Positions 8,380 to 16,574 of a stretch of DNA of 64,000 nt are shown here, piece by piece (within the stretch, counting starts at the first letter, position 1; every line of letters begins with the position of its first letter). A program made the translations under genes and the position numbers. A model generated the notes under the pieces. That model searched no databases. It saw nothing but the letters and a program-made list of their open reading frames with translations, and had not been told where the DNA came from. This DNA comes from Pseudomonas sp. LP_7_YM (GTDB lineage: Bacteria > Pseudomonadota > Gammaproteobacteria > Pseudomonadales > Pseudomonadaceae), in assembly GCF_004364435.1 (NCBI RefSeq), contig NZ_SOCT01000001.1, forward strand, positions 744,001 to 808,000, written 5' to 3'.

Positions 8380-8640
8380 GGTGGCTCTGCCTGGCGGCAG
8401 AGCTGTTTCGCCTTCGGCGAGTTACTTGGAAAAGCCCCAAGTAACCAAGGGCGTTTGCTCCCGGTTGGGCCCGACTGCGCCGGGTTCCCTCACGCAGGCG
8501 ACGCTCCGTGGGCCCGCCGCCATCGGCCATTCATGGCCGGGGGCGGCTCTCGCGGCATCCATGCCGCTCGGCCCACTGCGCATCGCCTGCGTTCGGCCTG
8601 CACCCAAGTTGCGATGTGCGGTGTCTGCGCTGGCGTGGAC
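8380..8640. repeat. Interspersed GC-rich hairpin repeat of the Pseudomonas type
   Basis: About 260 bases filling most of the gap between the kinase gene and the end of the monooxygenase gene. It is a series of hairpins: GCTCTGCC/GGCAGAGC (8384-8403), CGCC/GGCG close behind, a perfect 9-base GTTACTTGG/CCAAGTAAC pair (8421-8445), and CGGCCAT/ATGGCCG further on. I recognise this string as a repeat found many times between genes in Pseudomonas chromosomes, where it is often mis-called as hypothetical proteins. The open frames in it are regarded as spurious. Confidence 0.65.
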
Positions 8641-8668
8641 AAAGAGCAAAATCAAAAGCGTCGCAAAA

Positions 8669-9793
8669 TCAGCGCGGGTCGCTGTCACCGATTTCCGCCA
8701 GCCGAGGTAGCAGTAGGTTTGCCACGTGGTTGGCTTCATCGATCAGTGGCCAGCCGGAAAGGATCAAGGCCGACAAACCGCTGCGCTGATGATAAAGCTC
8801 CACATTTCGGGCGATGCCGTCCGGGCTTCCCACCAGATACGCAGCGGACGAGCCGGTGCCGAAAATATCCAGCGACGACCAAGCTGTCATACCCGCATAT
8901 AGATTGTGCTCCAGGCGCAGCGAGTCGAGAGGCGGTAAGCGATTCTGTCGCAAGTGGTTCACCCACTCCAGGCGCTGCGGGTCGGCAGGGGTATAGGTTG
9001 CCAGCGTGTGCTCGCCTTTGGTCCGGCGGGTGATCACTGCTTCCAGCTTGGCCTTGATCAGCTCAACGCCGGTGTGTTCGAAGATCCGGTAAAAATGCTT
9101 AAGCGCCTCAGCTTCAGTAGGACGGACAGTGACGCTTGCCAGCGCGCCGAGATCGTCGAAGCGTCTTCCCTGGGTGCTGGCTGAAGCCACGGCCTGACTG
9201 AACTTCTCGCTCATGGCGTTAACCTCGCGCAGCATCAGCAGATAGACATCCACCACTTTGCCGGCATGCTCGACGCCTGCGGCGGATTCGCCTGTGCCCC
9301 ACAGCGGCACGCCACGTGGTTGTTGCGGCTCGAGGGAGAAGCGTGTGTTAGGGAACAGCGACGGATTGCCCGCCAGGTACGCGGCCTGGAACTCACGCCA
9401 GTATTCCTCGCCTAGCTGATAACGATCATCGGCGCCGGTAGTGATCGCATAGGTCCGGGCACGCTCGTCGCGACCGTTGATGTGGTTAAACATCAGGCGG
9501 TCGCCAAAATACGCCTCGAAGGTCAGCGCCTGCTCCGCCAGCAACTTGGGCGGCGTCATGGCCGCATACTCTGCCACCAGGAATTTCATGCGTTGTGTTG
9601 CACCGGCAACGGCGGTTGCCGACACCAGCGGATCGTTGGGCCAGGTAGCTACCAGCGCGCCGTAGAAACCGCCCTGGTCGATGGTTTGCGCCAGTTGCCG
9701 GTAGCGCTGAAGATCGACGCCGAAGAAACCGTCCGCCATCCAGGGGTAGTTTCCATCGGCCATGCTCAGGTACCAAAGGGCCTTGATCGCCAT
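8669..9793 (-). CDS. SsuD-like flavin-dependent monooxygenase (luciferase family), copy 1
   Basis: A 374-residue class C flavin monooxygenase related to alkanesulfonate monooxygenase SsuD, which uses FMNH2 and O2 to split C-S bonds. Seen: the family start LWYLSMADGNYPW, ATWPNDPLVSA, the flavin-binding INGRD and WGTGESAAGVEHA with V-V-D-V-Y after it, and GTGSSAAYLVG near the C-terminus. The length suits SsuD-like enzymes. The ATG at 9793 has GAGGAG nine bases upstream. It is the third gene of a thiM-rhodanese-monooxygenase block on the minus strand. The copy at 11908-13014 is divergent and about 45% alike by eye. A desulfurisation substrate is inferred; which one is unknown. No flavin reductase is adjacent. 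Confidence 0.8.
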   Translation of the reverse strand: MAIKALWYLSMADGNYPWMADGFFGVDLQRYRQLAQTIDQGGFYGALVATWPNDPLVSATAVAGATQRMKFLVAEYAAMTPPKLLAEQALTFEAYFGDRLMFNHINGRDERARTYAITTGADDRYQLGEEYWREFQAAYLAGNPSLFPNTRFSLEPQQPRGVPLWGTGESAAGVEHAGKVVDVYLLMLREVNAMSEKFSQAVASASTQGRRFDDLGALASVTVRPTEAEALKHFYRIFEHTGVELIKAKLEAVITRRTKGEHTLATYTPADPQRLEWVNHLRQNRLPPLDSLRLEHNLYAGMTAWSSLDIFGTGSSAAYLVGSPDGIARNVELYHQRSGLSALILSGWPLIDEANHVANLLLPRLAEIGDSDPR

Positions 9794-9840
9794 GTGTTGT
9801 TACTCCTCAGAAAACGAAAACAAAACATAAAGGGTCTGCT

Positions 9841-10698
9841 TCAGGACGCCACTGTGACCAATGGCAGCGCAGGGTCGGCGCTCCATTCAACCAGCGAGCC
9901 GTCATAAATCGCTACATCCTGTCTGCCTGCCACGCTCAGTGCCAAAGCGCTTCCGGCGGCGGTGATCCCACTGCCGCAGTAGACGATGATCGGGCTGCGT
10001 GCATTCAGGCGTGCGAAACGCGAGCGCAGGGTCTCAGCCGGAAGCAGGCGCGCACTTTCAGGCGCCAGCAGCGTGCCGTATGGCACATGCTGACTGCCCG
10101 GAATGTGGCCAGGGCGCTGATAGCGCAGCTCTTCGCCTGTGAACACCGGTCGGCGCAATACGTTGAGCAGTTGTCCGGTACGTGACCCTTCGACGATGGC
10201 CTGCACGTCTTGGCGATCAACGAAATAACCTGCTCGTTCCGGACCGGCAGTGAAGTTTCCAAACCGGGCAGGGGCAGCCCCTTGTTCTAACGGCAACCCT
10301 GCAGCGCGCCATGCTTTAAGGCCGCCATCGAGTACTTGCACCGAATCATGACCATACGCACGAAACAGCCACCACAAGCGGGCCGCCCAGATACCCTCGC
10401 CACGGTCGTAGATCAGCAGGCGGCAAGCCGTGTCGACGCCGGCTTTCCGGGCCGCTTGCGTAAAGCGTTCAGCGCCGGGTCGTTGATAGGGCCAGGGGGA
10501 GGCGGGGTCGGAGAAATCGCCGGCGAGGTCGGCGAACACCGCTCCAGGAATATGGCCCTGGGCATACACGTGCCGCTGCAGTGCGACCTCACGTTCCTGG
10601 CCATCGACCTTCCTGGCGCCTGCTTCAAGGATCAGATACTGCTCACGAGCCTTTGCCAGGCCTGTTACGGATACCAGTGGGTCAGCGGGGCGCGACAT
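9841..10698 (-). CDS. Two-domain sulfurtransferase, mercaptopyruvate type
   Basis: A 285-residue tandem-rhodanese protein. The inactive N-terminal domain ends around residue 135 (GLKAWRAAGLPL); the C-terminal domain holds the catalytic cysteine in the loop CGSGIT near residue 245. A CGSGxT loop is typical of 3-mercaptopyruvate sulfurtransferases, whereas thiosulfate sulfurtransferases have CRKGVT, so a mercaptopyruvate-like donor is favoured. The enzyme moves a sulfane sulfur to a thiol acceptor. Its ATG at 10698 lies three bases after the thiM stop, pointing to coupled translation. Lying between ThiM and an SsuD-like oxygenase, it may pass released sulfur into metabolism; that is inference. 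Confidence 0.82.
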   Translation of the reverse strand: MSRPADPLVSVTGLAKAREQYLILEAGARKVDGQEREVALQRHVYAQGHIPGAVFADLAGDFSDPASPWPYQRPGAERFTQAARKAGVDTACRLLIYDRGEGIWAARLWWLFRAYGHDSVQVLDGGLKAWRAAGLPLEQGAAPARFGNFTAGPERAGYFVDRQDVQAIVEGSRTGQLLNVLRRPVFTGEELRYQRPGHIPGSQHVPYGTLLAPESARLLPAETLRSRFARLNARSPIIVYCGSGITAAGSALALSVAGRQDVAIYDGSLVEWSADPALPLVTVAS

Positions 10699-10701
10699 GA
10701 T

Positions 10702-11538
10702 TCAGCTTTCCAGTTCGATGCTATCAATCCGTGCGTGCTGCGCGATCTGTTCTGCGTCCACAGCATCGAGCGCGTCGACAAATGCCGGCATGAAACTCCC
10801 GGGACCTTTGGCCACGGTTTGTGCCTGTTCCGCCGCCAGGGCGAAATGCACATGAGCGGTGATCAGCGCAAGCACGGGGCTGGCAGCGACGGCGGTGTAC
10901 GCCGCCACCAGCGCCCCGAGCGAGCAACCGGTGGCAGTCACTCGAGGCAGTAATGCGCTGCCCCCGGCGATGCGGAACAGCCGAATCTGCCCCTCATGCG
11001 TACCTACCACGTGGTCAACAGGGCCTGACGCCGACACTGCAGCACTGTGAGCGAGCAGTTCACGTGCAGCCGCCACTGCGTCGGCCGGGTCGTTGGAACT
11101 GTCGAAACCACGGCTGGAGCTCCCGAGTCCTGCGAGCCCGATGATCTCCGAGGCGTTGCCGCGGATCACGGTGGGTCTATAAGCCAGAAGCTCGGCCGCC
11201 ACTGCGCCACGCCAGGACAACCCCCCGGCGCCGATCGGGTCAAGCACCCATGGCCGGCCGACACTGTGGGCGGCTTTGACGGCCAGTCGCATCGCCTCCA
11301 CCTGGGCGGCGGTCGGCGTGCCCAGGTTGACCAGAACAGCGCTGGCGACCTGAACGAAGGCTGCCGCTTCTTCCGGGTTATCCACCATCGCGGGTGCAGC
11401 ACCCGCCGCCAGCAGAACGTTGGCCATGAAGTTGCTGGACACGGCATTGGTCAAGCATTGCACCAGCGGCTTTTGAGTACGCAGCGCAGCATGGGTAGCG
11501 ATAACTGCATCGATCAGTTGTTTAACGGGCTCATTCAT
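10702..11538 (-). CDS. thiM: Hydroxyethylthiazole kinase
   Basis: A 278-residue ThiM, which phosphorylates 4-methyl-5-(2-hydroxyethyl)thiazole for thiamine salvage. Seen: QCLTNAVSSNFMANVLLAAGAAPAM is split across the substrate loop near residues 27-50, VLDPIGAGG near 112, RGNASEI near 138, and the catalytic-cysteine loop TATGCSLGAL near 210. The chosen ATG at 11538 has GAGG about ten bases upstream; the frame is open further but the added 39 residues are not family-like. The gene heads a block with rhodanese and an SsuD-like monooxygenase, and no other thiamine gene is near. The unusual company suggests a role in using thiazole or thiamine breakdown products, possibly as a sulfur source. Confidence 0.88.
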   Translation of the reverse strand: MNEPVKQLIDAVIATHAALRTQKPLVQCLTNAVSSNFMANVLLAAGAAPAMVDNPEEAAAFVQVASAVLVNLGTPTAAQVEAMRLAVKAAHSVGRPWVLDPIGAGGLSWRGAVAAELLAYRPTVIRGNASEIIGLAGLGSSSRGFDSSNDPADAVAAARELLAHSAAVSASGPVDHVVGTHEGQIRLFRIAGGSALLPRVTATGCSLGALVAAYTAVAASPVLALITAHVHFALAAEQAQTVAKGPGSFMPAFVDALDAVDAEQIAQHARIDSIELES

Positions 11539-11769
11539 TGCGCAAGTCCTCAAGGGGGGGCGGGCTATTCGAGGTGGACAGTAGTCGGCTGACATCGGGG
11601 CGAACGCCGCACCGGTATGGCATGGCCTAGCCATTTTCTGTGTCCTCGCTGACAAGTACGAGTGCCAGTGAATCAGCGGTTTCAGCAGGCTGCGCGAGGA
11701 AGCGTAACGATCAAGGGCTTATATCCGAAATACCGTTAAGGCATAGCTAAATATGCGTAATCGACAACT

Positions 11770-11813
11770 GCTTATATTCATCTCGCAGGTAATTATTCTG
11801 TGCAGATATAAGC
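11770..11813. promoter_or_regulatory. Inverted repeat in the thiM / monooxygenase divergent promoter region
   Basis: The gap 11539-11907 holds three copies of one octamer: GCTTATAT at 11717-11724 and 11770-11777, and its complement ATATAAGC at 11806-11813. The last two form an inverted pair separated by 28 bases. The AT-rich surroundings would suit a LysR/CysB-type regulator acting on both divergent genes. No sigma-54 element was found in this gap. Confidence 0.4.
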
Positions 11814-11907
11814 GCTTTAAATTTCCCGTCAGTTATTTCATTGCTTCAAAGGCACCGGGCGGTGCGGGTATGCTCACACTCTCTCTTGTTTTGTATTTGT
11901 AACGCCG

Positions 11908-13014
11908 ATGAAAGTGCTTTGGTACCTGAGTTTCGCCGATGGGAACTATCCGTGGTGTGCGGATGGTTTGCTGCCCATCGACAGTGAACGTTATCTGCAT
12001 CTGGCACAGGCCATTGAGGATGCCGGGTTCTATGGGGCCATGATTGCAACCTGGCCTAATGACCCGCTGGTCAGTGCCGCTTACGTTGCCAGTCATACCC
12101 GGCGCATTAAGTTGCTGGTGGCTTGCTATGCACGCATGACTCCGCCAAAGCTGCTGGCACAGCAGATGCTGACGTTTGACAAACTCAGTAGCGGGCGCCT
12201 GTTAGTCAACTTGATCAACGGTCGCGACAACATCATGCGCGCTTACGGGATCACCACGGCCCACGCCGAACGCTACTCGCTGGGTATCGATTACTGGCGC
12301 AAGTTCTGCTTCTCCTACAAACAAGGCGCACAGTCCTGGTTTCCCAACACGCCCTTGGTACTCGAGCCGGTATCTCCGGGCGGCGTGCAGTTATGGGGCA
12401 CCGGTGATTCTCCCGCGGGCCTCGCCCACACCGCGGAGTTGGCCGATGTGTACCTCACGATGATGCGCGAAGCCAAAGTGATAGGCCCCAAATTCGCACT
12501 CGCCAGCGCTGCGGCCGCCGCCCACGGTCGCCAGTTCACGGACCTGGGTGTTCTGGCGAGTGTGCTGGTCAGAGAAACCCAGGCCCAGGCACTGGATGCC
12601 TTCTATGCCATGTTCGAAATCACGGGTGCCCAAGACCTCGCCGCGAAGGTGAATGAAACCATCGTCCGGCGCACGGCGGGACGACAGGATTTAAGCACTT
12701 TCGAGGCGCCAGATGCGCAGCGGCACGGCTGGCTGGACCGGTTACGCCACGGCCAGTTGCCAAGCCTTGAGTCATTGCGTCTTGAGGGCCATCTCTTTGC
12801 AGGCATCACCGCCTGGTCGACGCTGGACGTCTTCGGTACCGGCTCTTCTGCCGCTTACTTTGTGGGTGATGGATCGCAGATCGCGGAGCAGATTCGAGGC
12901 TATCAGAGCGCTTTCAACTTGAGTGCACTGGTGCTGTCAGCGTGGCCATTGATAGAAGAGGCAAAGAATACCGCGCGTTGGTTGTTGCCCTACCTGGGTG
13001 CGGCCAACGAGTGA
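11908..13014 (+). CDS. SsuD-like flavin-dependent monooxygenase (luciferase family), copy 2
   Basis: A 368-residue paralogue of the enzyme at 8669-9793, with the same landmarks: LWYLSFADGNYPW, ATWPNDPLVSA, INGRD, WGTGDSPAGLAHT with E-L-A-D-V-Y after it, and GTGSSAAYFVG. The two differ most in the middle loop near residues 125-150. The ATG at 11908 has only a weak ribosome site (GTAACG). It is transcribed away from thiM across a 369-base promoter region. Two homologous oxygenases on either side of one regulatory region could act on successive steps, on related substrates, or as a mixed complex; nothing in the sequence decides this. Confidence 0.8.
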   Translation: MKVLWYLSFADGNYPWCADGLLPIDSERYLHLAQAIEDAGFYGAMIATWPNDPLVSAAYVASHTRRIKLLVACYARMTPPKLLAQQMLTFDKLSSGRLLVNLINGRDNIMRAYGITTAHAERYSLGIDYWRKFCFSYKQGAQSWFPNTPLVLEPVSPGGVQLWGTGDSPAGLAHTAELADVYLTMMREAKVIGPKFALASAAAAAHGRQFTDLGVLASVLVRETQAQALDAFYAMFEITGAQDLAAKVNETIVRRTAGRQDLSTFEAPDAQRHGWLDRLRHGQLPSLESLRLEGHLFAGITAWSTLDVFGTGSSAAYFVGDGSQIAEQIRGYQSAFNLSALVLSAWPLIEEAKNTARWLLPYLGAANE

Positions 13015-13231
13015 CTGGCCGGGATGCTACTGTGGTTGCCTGAGTATCGAGCGAGCTACAGCAAATCATCAGTTGCGTCGATTTTCAGCTGCCATTGTCG
13101 GCTCAATACCGTACTCGGCAGCTTGCACGGGCGGACGTACATGTCGGCATGGATGCTGCATCATCTGGGATCCACCTGTTGATCGGTGCCGCCTCAGCGC
13201 ACGATTCGCGTAACCCCGGAAATCAGCTCCC

Positions 13232-13525
13232 ATGACGGAAACCTCTCACATCTCATCCTTGGCTTTCAGGCCTGTCGATCTGGATGCCCATCTCGATGTC
13301 TGTCAGCGCTTCAGAATCGACGCCTTGATCTGCACCTTCGGCTCGGCAGAACTTTTTTACCAAAGCGACGGTGGACCGCAGGGTTACGAAGTCTGGCTGT
13401 GCGAGCGTGTAGCGAAGTTGCCAGGCTGCCAGTGCAGACGCTGGTGGATGCCCGGGTTTCAGGGCGGCATGGCGTGTGCGACACCGTGGTTTATCAGCGG
13501 GAGGCCAGATGACGCGTGCCCTTAA
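13232..13525 (+). pseudogene. GNAT acetyltransferase remnant
   Basis: A 97-residue frame whose first ~65 residues (FRPVDLDAHLDVCQRFRIDA, then GPQGYEVWL and ERVAKLPG) resemble the N-terminus of a GNAT N-acetyltransferase. After about 13435 the sequence no longer fits: no acetyl-CoA-binding R/Q-x-x-G-x-G/A segment follows. A different frame across 13440-13512 ends LVDARVSGRHGVCDTVVYQ, seemingly the tail of another, unidentified gene, so this may be a deletion join. The 217 bases before it (13015-13231) hold nothing I can support. Confidence 0.5.
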
Positions 13526-13620
13526 ATTCAGGGCAGTTGCCGGGCGCTTTGCCCTCGACTGTTCTACACCGGCCGATGCACAAGGCCAGCTCCGCTCAAT
13601 GCATGCCAGGCGCTAACTTA

Positions 13621-14139
13621 ATGCCGATCATCGACAGCCGTTTGCACATTCCCGGTGAGTTCGTCATCCATGAGACAGAGCACTGGGTCATCAATCACCA
13701 CTTGGTCAATGCGCTACCCGGGTATCTGATTCTGGGTTCCAGAGCACCTGCGGATTCCCTTGCCGATCTGCCCACCGCTGCACTTCACGAGTTTGGTGAG
13801 CTGCTGGCCCGTGCGCAGTCGATCCTGCAAAACACCATGACCCCCGAACGTCTTTACGTGAGCCGCTATGGTCATTCTTCGGGCTATCCGATTCACTTCC
13901 ACCTGATTCCGGTCTACGCCTGGGTCGAGCGGTTGTTCTGGGAAGACCCTCGCTATCGCCTGCTTGAGACATTTGCCAATCCGCAGAAAGTCGAAACGCG
14001 TACCGATGGGGCGGAGCTGACGCTGTTCATCTGGCGCGAGTTCGGGGAAAGCGCCCAGCCGCCGATGGTGGAAGGCCCGTCAATTGCGGAAGTCATAGAA
14101 ACACTTCGCGCGGCTTTTGCAGGCTCTTCATCCCGCTGA
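13621..14139 (+). CDS. HIT-family nucleotide-binding hydrolase
   Basis: A 172-residue histidine-triad protein. The core motif appears as GYPIHFHLIPVY near residues 90-101, a variant of His-x-His-x-His with the last position changed; WVINHHLVNALPGYLIL and HEFGELLARAQ are typical of the fold. HIT proteins split nucleotide phosphoramidates or dinucleotides. The start chosen is the ATG at 13621 (MPIIDSRLH); an ATG at 13600 is possible. It sits intact between two decayed genes. The C-terminal 50 residues match no motif I know. Confidence 0.65.
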   Translation: MPIIDSRLHIPGEFVIHETEHWVINHHLVNALPGYLILGSRAPADSLADLPTAALHEFGELLARAQSILQNTMTPERLYVSRYGHSSGYPIHFHLIPVYAWVERLFWEDPRYRLLETFANPQKVETRTDGAELTLFIWREFGESAQPPMVEGPSIAEVIETLRAAFAGSSSR

Positions 14140-14217
14140 ACAGCAGTGGGGCAGAAGTCGAAAAAGCGAGTTCGTCATTTCTATCGCACGATCAATAACC
14201 GCGGCGCCCAGAGTCGG

Positions 14218-14824
14218 GGTATTCGCTACGACGGGCAACCGCTGGATCGGCTCAATGGCAGAGCCTTGCGCCCCTTGGCGCCGCAAGATGCAGGTGGTAT
14301 TTCAGGATCCTTATGGCAGCCTGAGCCCACGTATGAGCGTGCAGCAGATTCTGGAAGAGGGTTTGCACGTCCACACCGGTCTCGATGCCGGGCAACGAGA
14401 GGCCGAAGTCATCGCGGCGCTGCACGAAGTGGGCCTGGACCCGCAAACCCGGCACCGTTACCCGCACGAATTCTCGGGCGGCCAGCGACAGCGGATCGCT
14501 ATCGCCAGGGCATTGGTGCTCAAGCCCGAACTGATTCTGCTCGATGAACCGACGTCAGCGCTGGACAGGACTGTGCAAAAACAGGTGGTCAGCCTGTTGC
14601 GACGTTTGCAGGACGAGCATGGCTTCACCTACCTGTTCATCAGCCACGATCTGGCAGTGGTCCGCGCACTGGCCCACGACCTGATGGTGATCAAGGATGG
14701 CATCGTCGTGGAAACGGGCGCTACCGAGCAACTGTTCGCATCGCCGCAGCATCCATATACCCGGGATCTGCTGGTGGCATCGTTCGTTGAGTCCCCTGCG
14801 CCCAAGGCAGGCGGCATAGGCTGA
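14218..14824 (+). pseudogene. Oligopeptide/dipeptide ABC ATPase remnant (DppF/OppF/YejF type)
   Basis: The C-terminal two thirds of an ABC ATPase. Seen: QVVFQDPYGSLSPRMSV (Q-loop), signature FSGGQRQRIAIARAL, Walker B LILLDEP, switch FISHDLAVV, and the oligopeptide-type tail HPYTRDLL. Walker A is absent. Just upstream, GIRYDGQPLDRLNG lies in another frame, and the switch to the downstream frame comes at about 14275 (near LRPL/RRKMQ). So the gene has lost its 5' end and carries a frameshift; the remnant cannot bind ATP. It follows the HIT gene directly. Confidence 0.75.
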
Positions 14825-14966
14825 TGAGGTAGGTTGGCCGGCGGCGCATACGCTACATACGCATGGCCTGCTGTCTGCAGCGCAGCGATCGCTATATAGT
14901 CCTCATCACAGCGCGAGGCGAATGAAACGCTCGTGGCTGGCTCACAGATCACTTTCAGGACAGACG

Positions 14967-15320
14967 ATGAATCAATCTCCAACATCTGCGGTGCTGCTGT
15001 TTTCCTACGGCACCTTGCAGGACAAAAACGTGCAGTTGGCTCAATTTGGCAGGGAACTGGCCGGTGACGCTGACCGGATGACAGGCTACAAACAATCCTG
15101 GGTGGAAATTACCGACCCTGAAGTACTCAGCGTCAGCGGCAAGACGCATCACCCGATTGTCAGTCCCAGTGCCGACGCGGCGGACAGCGTGGCAGGCACG
15201 GTCTTTCAGATCACCGAGCAGCAATTGGCGGCAGCGGATGCCTACGAGGTATCGGATTACAAGCGGATCAGCGTCGCACTGGCCTCAGGTCTGAATGCCT
15301 GGGTTTACGTAAAGTCTTAA
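14967..15320 (+). CDS. Gamma-glutamylcyclotransferase-like (AIG2/GGCT fold) protein
   Basis: A 117-residue protein with the fold's substrate-loop motif FSYGTLQ near residue 12 and an acidic D-A-Y-E-V-S-D-Y-K-R-I segment near residues 95-105 holding the general-acid glutamate. Such enzymes release 5-oxoproline from gamma-glutamyl amines, or act on related amides. The ATG at 14967 has AGGA seven bases upstream. It lies alone, convergent with the galactarate dehydratase gene; the stop overlaps a small palindrome GTCTTAAGAC. Confidence 0.75.
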   Translation: MNQSPTSAVLLFSYGTLQDKNVQLAQFGRELAGDADRMTGYKQSWVEITDPEVLSVSGKTHHPIVSPSADAADSVAGTVFQITEQQLAAADAYEVSDYKRISVALASGLNAWVYVKS

Positions 15321-15373
15321 GACCCATGTTGGCGTGAAGCGGACGCCGAGCGCGGCCCGGCATCCCTTCAGGG

Positions 15374-16561
15374 TTAAGGACGCTTGCCGAATTCCTCTGT
15401 CGCCACAGTCCAGGCCAGTGCCTGCTCGCTCAGGGTGAAACCCAGGCCTGGCCGGTTCGGTACCTGCATGCGTCCGTTCTTCAGGACCAGGCGTTCATTG
15501 AACATCGGTTCCAGCCACTCGAAATGCTCAAGCCAGGGTTCCTGCGGGAACGCAGCGGCCAGATGCAGGTGGATTTCCATTGCAAAGTGCGGCGCCAGAT
15601 TGACGCCCTGGAAGCTGGCCTGCTGCATGATCTGCAAAAAAGGTGTGATGCCGCCTACCCGCGGCGCATCAGGCTGGATGAAGTCGCAGGACTTATTGTT
15701 CAGCAACTGAGCGTGCTCACCGAAACTGGTGAGCATTTCACCGGTGGCGATGGCCGTGTCCAGCGAAGCAGCGAGTGCCGCGTGCCCTTCGATGTCATAG
15801 GCGTCGAGGGGTTCTTCGATCCAGGTCAGGTCGAACTGCTCCAGCGAGCGACCGAAGCGCTGTGCCGTGATGCGATCCCACTGCTGGTTGGCATCGACCA
15901 TCAGCGGAAATCCTTCTCCAAGCCGTTCGCGCACTGCCTTGACCCGCTTGAAGTCAATGCCGGTGTCGGGCTGGCCGACCTTGATCTTGATCCCGCCGAT
16001 GCCGTTTTCGCGTGAGCTATCGACGTTCTCCAGCACATGCTCCAAGGGCGTCGATAAGTAACCGCCGGAGGTGTTGTAGCACTGCACTGAGTCGCGATGC
16101 GCGCCCAGCAGCTTGGCCAGCGGCAGCCGGGCACGCTTGGCTTTGAGGTCCCACAAGGCGATGTCGAAGGGTGCGATAGCCTGGGTGGTCATGCCACTGC
16201 GGCCCATGGAGGCTCCCGCCCACAGCAGCTTGTTGAAGATTTTCGCGATATCGTTGGGATCTTCCCCCAGCAGCACCGGTGCAATTTCCTTGGCATGGGC
16301 ATACATGCCAGGACCGCCAGCCCGTTTCGAGTAGCCGAAACCGATGCCTTCGTGGCCTTCGCGGGTGCGGATTTCGGCAAAGATAAAGGCGATTTCGGTC
16401 AGCGGTTTTTGGCGTCCGGTGAGCACTTTGGCGTCACTGATGGGCGCGGCCAGCGGCAGAATCGTCAGTGAAACCTTTACCCATTCGATGGCGTCAGTGG
16501 TCGCTTCGCCGGCTTGCATCGAGGCGATTTTCGGGTCGATGTACAGGTTGCTTTCAATCAT
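15374..16561 (-). CDS. Galactarate/L-talarate dehydratase (enolase superfamily)
   Basis: A 395-residue mandelate-racemase-group enzyme. It tracks the Salmonella talarate/galactarate dehydratase (STM3697) closely: EWVKVSLTILPLAAPISDAK, LTGRQKPLTE, SVQCYNTSGGYL, PLMVDANQQWDR, WIEEPLDAYDIEGH and APHFAMEIHLHLAAAFP. Catalytic residues by that alignment: Lys194 of the K-I-K motif, metal ligands Asp223, Glu249 and Glu275, and the His325 base. It dehydrates galactarate or talarate to 5-keto-4-deoxyglucarate in the cytoplasm. It starts 13 bases after an MFS permease gene and is the last gene of the minus-strand aldarate operon. Relative to the Salmonella protein the N-terminus is slightly shorter. Confidence 0.9.
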   Translation of the reverse strand: MIESNLYIDPKIASMQAGEATTDAIEWVKVSLTILPLAAPISDAKVLTGRQKPLTEIAFIFAEIRTREGHEGIGFGYSKRAGGPGMYAHAKEIAPVLLGEDPNDIAKIFNKLLWAGASMGRSGMTTQAIAPFDIALWDLKAKRARLPLAKLLGAHRDSVQCYNTSGGYLSTPLEHVLENVDSSRENGIGGIKIKVGQPDTGIDFKRVKAVRERLGEGFPLMVDANQQWDRITAQRFGRSLEQFDLTWIEEPLDAYDIEGHAALAASLDTAIATGEMLTSFGEHAQLLNNKSCDFIQPDAPRVGGITPFLQIMQQASFQGVNLAPHFAMEIHLHLAAAFPQEPWLEHFEWLEPMFNERLVLKNGRMQVPNRPGLGFTLSEQALAWTVATEEFGKRP

Positions 16562-16574
16562 CGTAATCTCCAGC

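Noticed and set aside
8321..9033. Several overlapping frames (8378-8710, 8422-8739, 8455-9033)
   Set aside because: They lie in the hairpin-dense interspersed repeat and the end of the oxygenase gene; such frames are recurrent mis-annotations in Pseudomonas.
11539..11907. Sigma-54 promoter for the thiM or SsuD-like gene
   Set aside because: Neither strand has GG and GC doublets 12 bases apart in a -24/-12 context; the GTGCCA near 11660 lacks the partner.
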